NCBI GenBank assembly: GCA_003541875.1
Contig: DPLS01000275.1
Span: 1-8,746, forward strand
Source: Bacteroidota bacterium
GTDB taxonomy: Bacteria > Bacteroidota > Ignavibacteria > UBA10030 > UBA6906
Reading direction: 5' to 3'
Length of the DNA stretch: 8,746 bases
The translations under genes were made by a program, and so were the position numbers. Shown in pieces: positions 6,119 through 8,746 of the stretch; within the stretch, counting starts at the first letter, position 1, and the number at the start of each line of letters is the position of its first letter. The notes beneath the pieces are model-generated. The model saw only the letters and a program-made list of their open reading frames with translations, had not been told where the DNA came from and searched no databases.

Positions 6119-7018
6119 ATGTTGGTTGAGTCCCAAAGCCTTACATCGTCGGATGAGGTTACCTTGAGAAGTTCGAACATAGCCATGCCAGCGCAAACTC
6201 TCGATGCAACATTGGAGCTTAAGAAAGCATTTGGTGCTGCGGCTCCGTACTATGAGGAGCAGTTCAATTCACTTCCACCTGCGAAGCGAATGCGAGGAAT
6301 CCTGTGGCAATCGTATCTCAAGTACTTCCGTCCCGGCATGAAACTCCTGGAGCTCAACTGCGGTACTGGCATCGATGCAATCATGCTGGGCCACCGAGGG
6401 ATTCATGTCCACGCCACTGATATCTCAGAAGGCATGGTTGAGTATACAAGAAAGCAGATCGCAGCATCGCACCTGGAAGCATTCGTAACCACAGGTCTGT
6501 TACCTTTTGATGAAATCAGCCGACTTGCAGGTTACCAGTTTGATGGAGCGTATTCAAATTTGGGTGGGCTGAACTGTGCAGAGAACCTCAGACCGATTGC
6601 CTTGGATCTCAGTGAACTTATCCCAACAGGTGGAACTCTCATACTTTGCATAATGCCGGACTTTGCACTCTGGGAGACCCTGTCCTTTCTTCTCCGTGGA
6701 CGAATCAAAAAGGGATTTCGACGAAAAGCACCTGGTGGTGTGTGGGCAAATGTGTACAACCACAAAGTTCACACATTCTACTATTCACCGAGCAAGGTGT
6801 CGGAAGCCTTTGCGCCATACTTTTCATGCGTAGAGATCGGCGGACTGAATATTTTCACACCTCCCCCGACATCAACACGAGCTTATACGATACTTGGTCG
6901 ATCAGCCCGACTTCTGGAGAAACTCGATGACGTTCTTTGCCGAACATATCCTTTCTCTCACATCGGCGACCATTTCTATATCGTACTTCGGCGCACCGAC
7001 GTGAGTCTCAATTCCTGA
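6119..7018 (+). CDS. Class I SAM-dependent methyltransferase
   Basis: A 299-residue protein with a Rossmann-fold methyltransferase core. Motif I is LLELNCGTGID (76-86), which forms the SAM-binding loop. The acidic residue after strand 2 is D101 in HATDISEGM, and the motif IV region is FDGAYSNLGGLNC (141-153). Strand 5, GGTLILCIMP, is at 171-180. A helical N-terminal part (FGAAAPYYEEQFNSLPP, about 38-54) resembles small-molecule methyltransferases of the UbiE/biotin-type broad group. Residues 181-245 hold an insert with a basic stretch (RGRIKKGFRRK) that could cap the active site or touch a membrane. An in-frame stop at 6107-6109 bounds the start; ATG at 6119 is the longest, with ATG at 6185 a possible alternative, and neither has a clear ribosome site. 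It follows the radical SAM gene on the same strand, suggesting both act on the same product. Substrate unknown. Confidence 0.9.
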   Translation: MLVESQSLTSSDEVTLRSSNIAMPAQTLDATLELKKAFGAAAPYYEEQFNSLPPAKRMRGILWQSYLKYFRPGMKLLELNCGTGIDAIMLGHRGIHVHATDISEGMVEYTRKQIAASHLEAFVTTGLLPFDEISRLAGYQFDGAYSNLGGLNCAENLRPIALDLSELIPTGGTLILCIMPDFALWETLSFLLRGRIKKGFRRKAPGGVWANVYNHKVHTFYYSPSKVSEAFAPYFSCVEIGGLNIFTPPPTSTRAYTILGRSARLLEKLDDVLCRTYPFSHIGDHFYIVLRRTDVSLNS

Positions 7019-7029
7019 TTGTTGACCTG

Positions 7030-7050
7030 ACTCAAGCACTCGTGTTGAGT
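7030..7050. repeat. Small inverted repeat after the methyltransferase gene
   Basis: ACTCAA (7030-7035) and TTGAGT (7045-7050) form a 6-bp inverted repeat with a 9-base loop, 12 bases after the methyltransferase stop. No T-run follows, so it is not a convincing terminator. It lies just upstream of a TATAAT hexamer and could be an operator. Confidence 0.3.
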
Positions 7051-7071
7051 GTTTCCAAATCTGAAATTCAC

Positions 7072-7077
7072 TATAAT
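7072..7077 (+). promoter_or_regulatory. Possible -10 hexamer for the metallophosphoesterase gene
   Basis: A perfect TATAAT lies in the 188-base spacer ahead of the metallophosphoesterase gene. No good -35 hexamer is found 16-18 bases upstream; the TTGAGT at 7045-7050 is 21 bases away, too far. The leader would be about 120 bases. Treat it as a weak candidate. Confidence 0.2.
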
Positions 7078-7206
7078 GGAACCTAATGAAGAGTCGGATC
7101 TTTCTGTCTCGCTCCATTTCACAATGCATGTCCGCTTGAGGATGGACCGTTCGGTGGATCATCCGTCAGAGGACTGTCAAAGAGAGTGCTTTAGATTATA
7201 CATAAC

Positions 7207-8490
7207 ATGAATTTCACAAGAGAAACAGGATTCCTCGTGTTCCGTATTGTAATTCCCATACTCGTCTTGGGCATTCAGTACGTTTTTTTCAAAAAGACTG
7301 AACGGTGGTTTCGTGCCAACGCTCCGCGCGCAACAGGGCTACGTGCAACGGTCCGGTCCCTTTTTGTGATCTTCAATCTTGCGTACGTTGCCACACATGT
7401 CTATCTCTACATGTTTCGCGTGGGTCAAGGCTGGCCCATTCCCACGCCGTGGTATGTTCAATACGGCTGGTATCCATTCTTTCTCTGGCATGGAGGCTGC
7501 TTCTTCATCGGGGTAATCTTGCTCATCTCCAAGATCATCAAGAGCCCATTCAGTCTCAGTTTGTGGCTTGCAAAAAGAATCAGCCCGACGAAGGAGAAGC
7601 TCATAACCCTTCAATCGTCACCAGCGTTCCAGTCGTTCGATGCATCGAGACGGAAGTTCCTGCAGCGTGGCATGTATGGTTTGACCGCCGTTTCGTTCGG
7701 TGGCACAGCGTATGGAATGCTTCTGGAGAAGAACGAGTGTGAACTCACATCTGTTGAGTTTGCGTTTCCACACCTACCCGAACAACTTGACGGTTTCACC
7801 ATCGCCCTGGCGAGCGACGTTCATTCGAGCCCCTACATGCTTAAGGAGGACATGGATCGGTACGCACAACTTGTGAACTCGTTGAATGCCGACATGATTG
7901 TGATGCCGGGAGATTTCGTTACCTCAAATCACTCGGAGGTTTTCGCCTTCGCCGAGGCCTTCAATATTCTCCGAGCTCCCTACGGCGTGTATGGTGTGCT
8001 CGGGAATCACGACTACTACTCCGGGCCGGACGACGTTGCAAAACATGTGGATGATTGTGGCATCAACCTGTTGCGCAATGACAAAGTGTTGATCGAGAAA
8101 GACGGCGGCAAATTCTATCTGCTGGGGGTTGACGATGTTGGAATGCAGAACTCCGCAGCAATCAAATTGGATGAAGCAATTGGCTCAGCGCCGCTTGCAG
8201 TACCAAGAATTCTTCTCTGCCATCGGCCATACTATGTGAAGGCTGCGTCGGAAAAGAACGTTGACCTGATCTTGAGCGGTCACACGCATGGCGGCCAGGT
8301 TGTGCTAGGGCGGTTCGGCGATGTCGTGATCGCTCCCTCTCGACTCGCGTCAAGGTACGTCTGGGGCAAGTACCGTCACGAGAACACTCATATGTACGTC
8401 AGTCGCGGTATCGGCACCGTTGGCTTGCCCGTCCGCATCAATTGTCCTCCTGAAATCACAAAGATCACGCTCCGCAAAGGCAATGCGTAA
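7207..8490 (+). CDS. Polytopic membrane metallophosphoesterase (YkuE-like)
   Basis: A 427-residue protein. The N-terminal part has three predicted membrane segments (about residues 8-28, 50-70 and 88-110). A loop then leads to a twin-arginine-like segment, SRRKFL (147-152), followed by a fourth hydrophobic stretch (about 157-172). The catalytic calcineurin-like domain (about 195-420) has the full set of metal-ligand motifs: SDVH (203-206), GD (235-236), GNHD (266-269), H339 in LLCHRP, and GHTHGG (358-363). Such enzymes hydrolyse phosphoesters or pyrophosphates; relatives with this layout are thought to act on lipid or envelope phosphates, with the domain facing outside the cytoplasm. No Shine-Dalgarno sequence precedes the ATG. 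The gene is on the same strand as the methyltransferase and only 51 bases ahead of an ABC exporter gene. Substrate unknown. Confidence 0.92.
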   Translation: MNFTRETGFLVFRIVIPILVLGIQYVFFKKTERWFRANAPRATGLRATVRSLFVIFNLAYVATHVYLYMFRVGQGWPIPTPWYVQYGWYPFFLWHGGCFFIGVILLISKIIKSPFSLSLWLAKRISPTKEKLITLQSSPAFQSFDASRRKFLQRGMYGLTAVSFGGTAYGMLLEKNECELTSVEFAFPHLPEQLDGFTIALASDVHSSPYMLKEDMDRYAQLVNSLNADMIVMPGDFVTSNHSEVFAFAEAFNILRAPYGVYGVLGNHDYYSGPDDVAKHVDDCGINLLRNDKVLIEKDGGKFYLLGVDDVGMQNSAAIKLDEAIGSAPLAVPRILLCHRPYYVKAASEKNVDLILSGHTHGGQVVLGRFGDVVIAPSRLASRYVWGKYRHENTHMYVSRGIGTVGLPVRINCPPEITKITLRKGNA

Positions 8491-8541
8491 CACACTTCAA
8501 TCGAGCATGCTACCTCCGTTCGATTTCCGGATGTGCACTCC

Positions 8542-8746
8542 ATGAAACGGCTCCGCTTCCTCTGGACCTACGCTTCAAAGTGGAGGGGGCAGGTTGCGCT
8601 CTCTGTGGCGGCGCTCACCTTCGTTTCCTTTACTTCACTCCTCTATCCCTGGTTGGTGAAGCATCTGATCGACCACTTCGAAACAGGGTTGACCGTCAAC
8701 GACAGCGCAGAGTTGCTGGCCGGGGGAATCATCCTCGTTCTCATCG
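8542..8746 (+). CDS. ABC exporter, N-terminal part (runs off window)
   Basis: The visible 68 residues begin MKRLRFLWTYASKWRGQVAL and continue into a hydrophobic helix (about residues 17-38) with LLYPWLVKHLIDHF (36-49). This is the typical first transmembrane helix and the P-x-x-x-x-x-x-ID signature of type I exporters such as MsbA-like lipid or peptide flippases. A second hydrophobic stretch starts near residue 60. The remaining membrane helices and the ATPase domain lie beyond base 8746. GTG at 8533 is an in-frame alternative start. The gene starts 51 bases after the metallophosphoesterase stop, suggesting a shared transcript and a role in moving a lipid-linked or hydrophobic product. The cargo cannot be told. 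Confidence 0.85.
   Translation, partial: MKRLRFLWTYASKWRGQVALSVAALTFVSFTSLLYPWLVKHLIDHFETGLTVNDSAELLAGGIILVLI

Noticed and set aside
5890..6129. Full 79-codon frame overlapping the end of the radical SAM gene
   Set aside because: The first 33 codons are only an alternative frame of the conserved enzyme; only the last 46 codons are worth considering, and weakly.

Overview
The window carries two divergent gene blocks from what looks like a free-living bacterium with moderate G+C content. There is a type I glutamine synthetase, a stand-alone membrane PASTA protein next to ribulose-phosphate 3-epimerase, and a nucleotidyltransferase-like / B12-radical SAM / methyltransferase cluster. Together these recall the Bacteroidota-Chlorobiota-Ignavibacteriota (FCB) group. 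This placement is an inference from gene content and family resemblance, not a measured phylogeny.

Left block (about 1-3169, all minus strand). Read in transcription order it starts with a membrane-anchored PASTA-repeat protein, followed two bases later by rpe. A strong intrinsic terminator (1661-1690) closes that unit. A near-consensus sigma-70-type promoter (1623-1651) then drives an Lrp/AsnC-family regulator, followed by glnA, whose C-terminal part runs off the left edge. The regulator most likely controls its own promoter and/or glnA, linking amino-acid status to ammonia assimilation. AT-rich direct repeats around the promoter are candidate operator sites.

Right block (3279-8746, all plus strand). 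The order is a nucleotidyltransferase-fold protein with an N-terminal helix-turn-helix-like part, a B12-binding-domain radical SAM enzyme, a class I SAM methyltransferase, a polytopic membrane metallophosphoesterase with an internal twin-arginine-like segment, and the start of an ABC exporter cut by the right edge. The spacers between these genes are 50-285 bases. The first one holds a possible broken small lipoprotein ORF (TTG start, lipobox, in-frame amber) and an 8-bp inverted repeat. The combination suggests synthesis or modification of a membrane-associated or exported molecule. No substrate can be read from the sequence, and the genes may not form one pathway. This module is the most plausible candidate here for an uncharacterised system.

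No tRNA, rRNA, CRISPR array, insertion sequence or attachment site was recognised.
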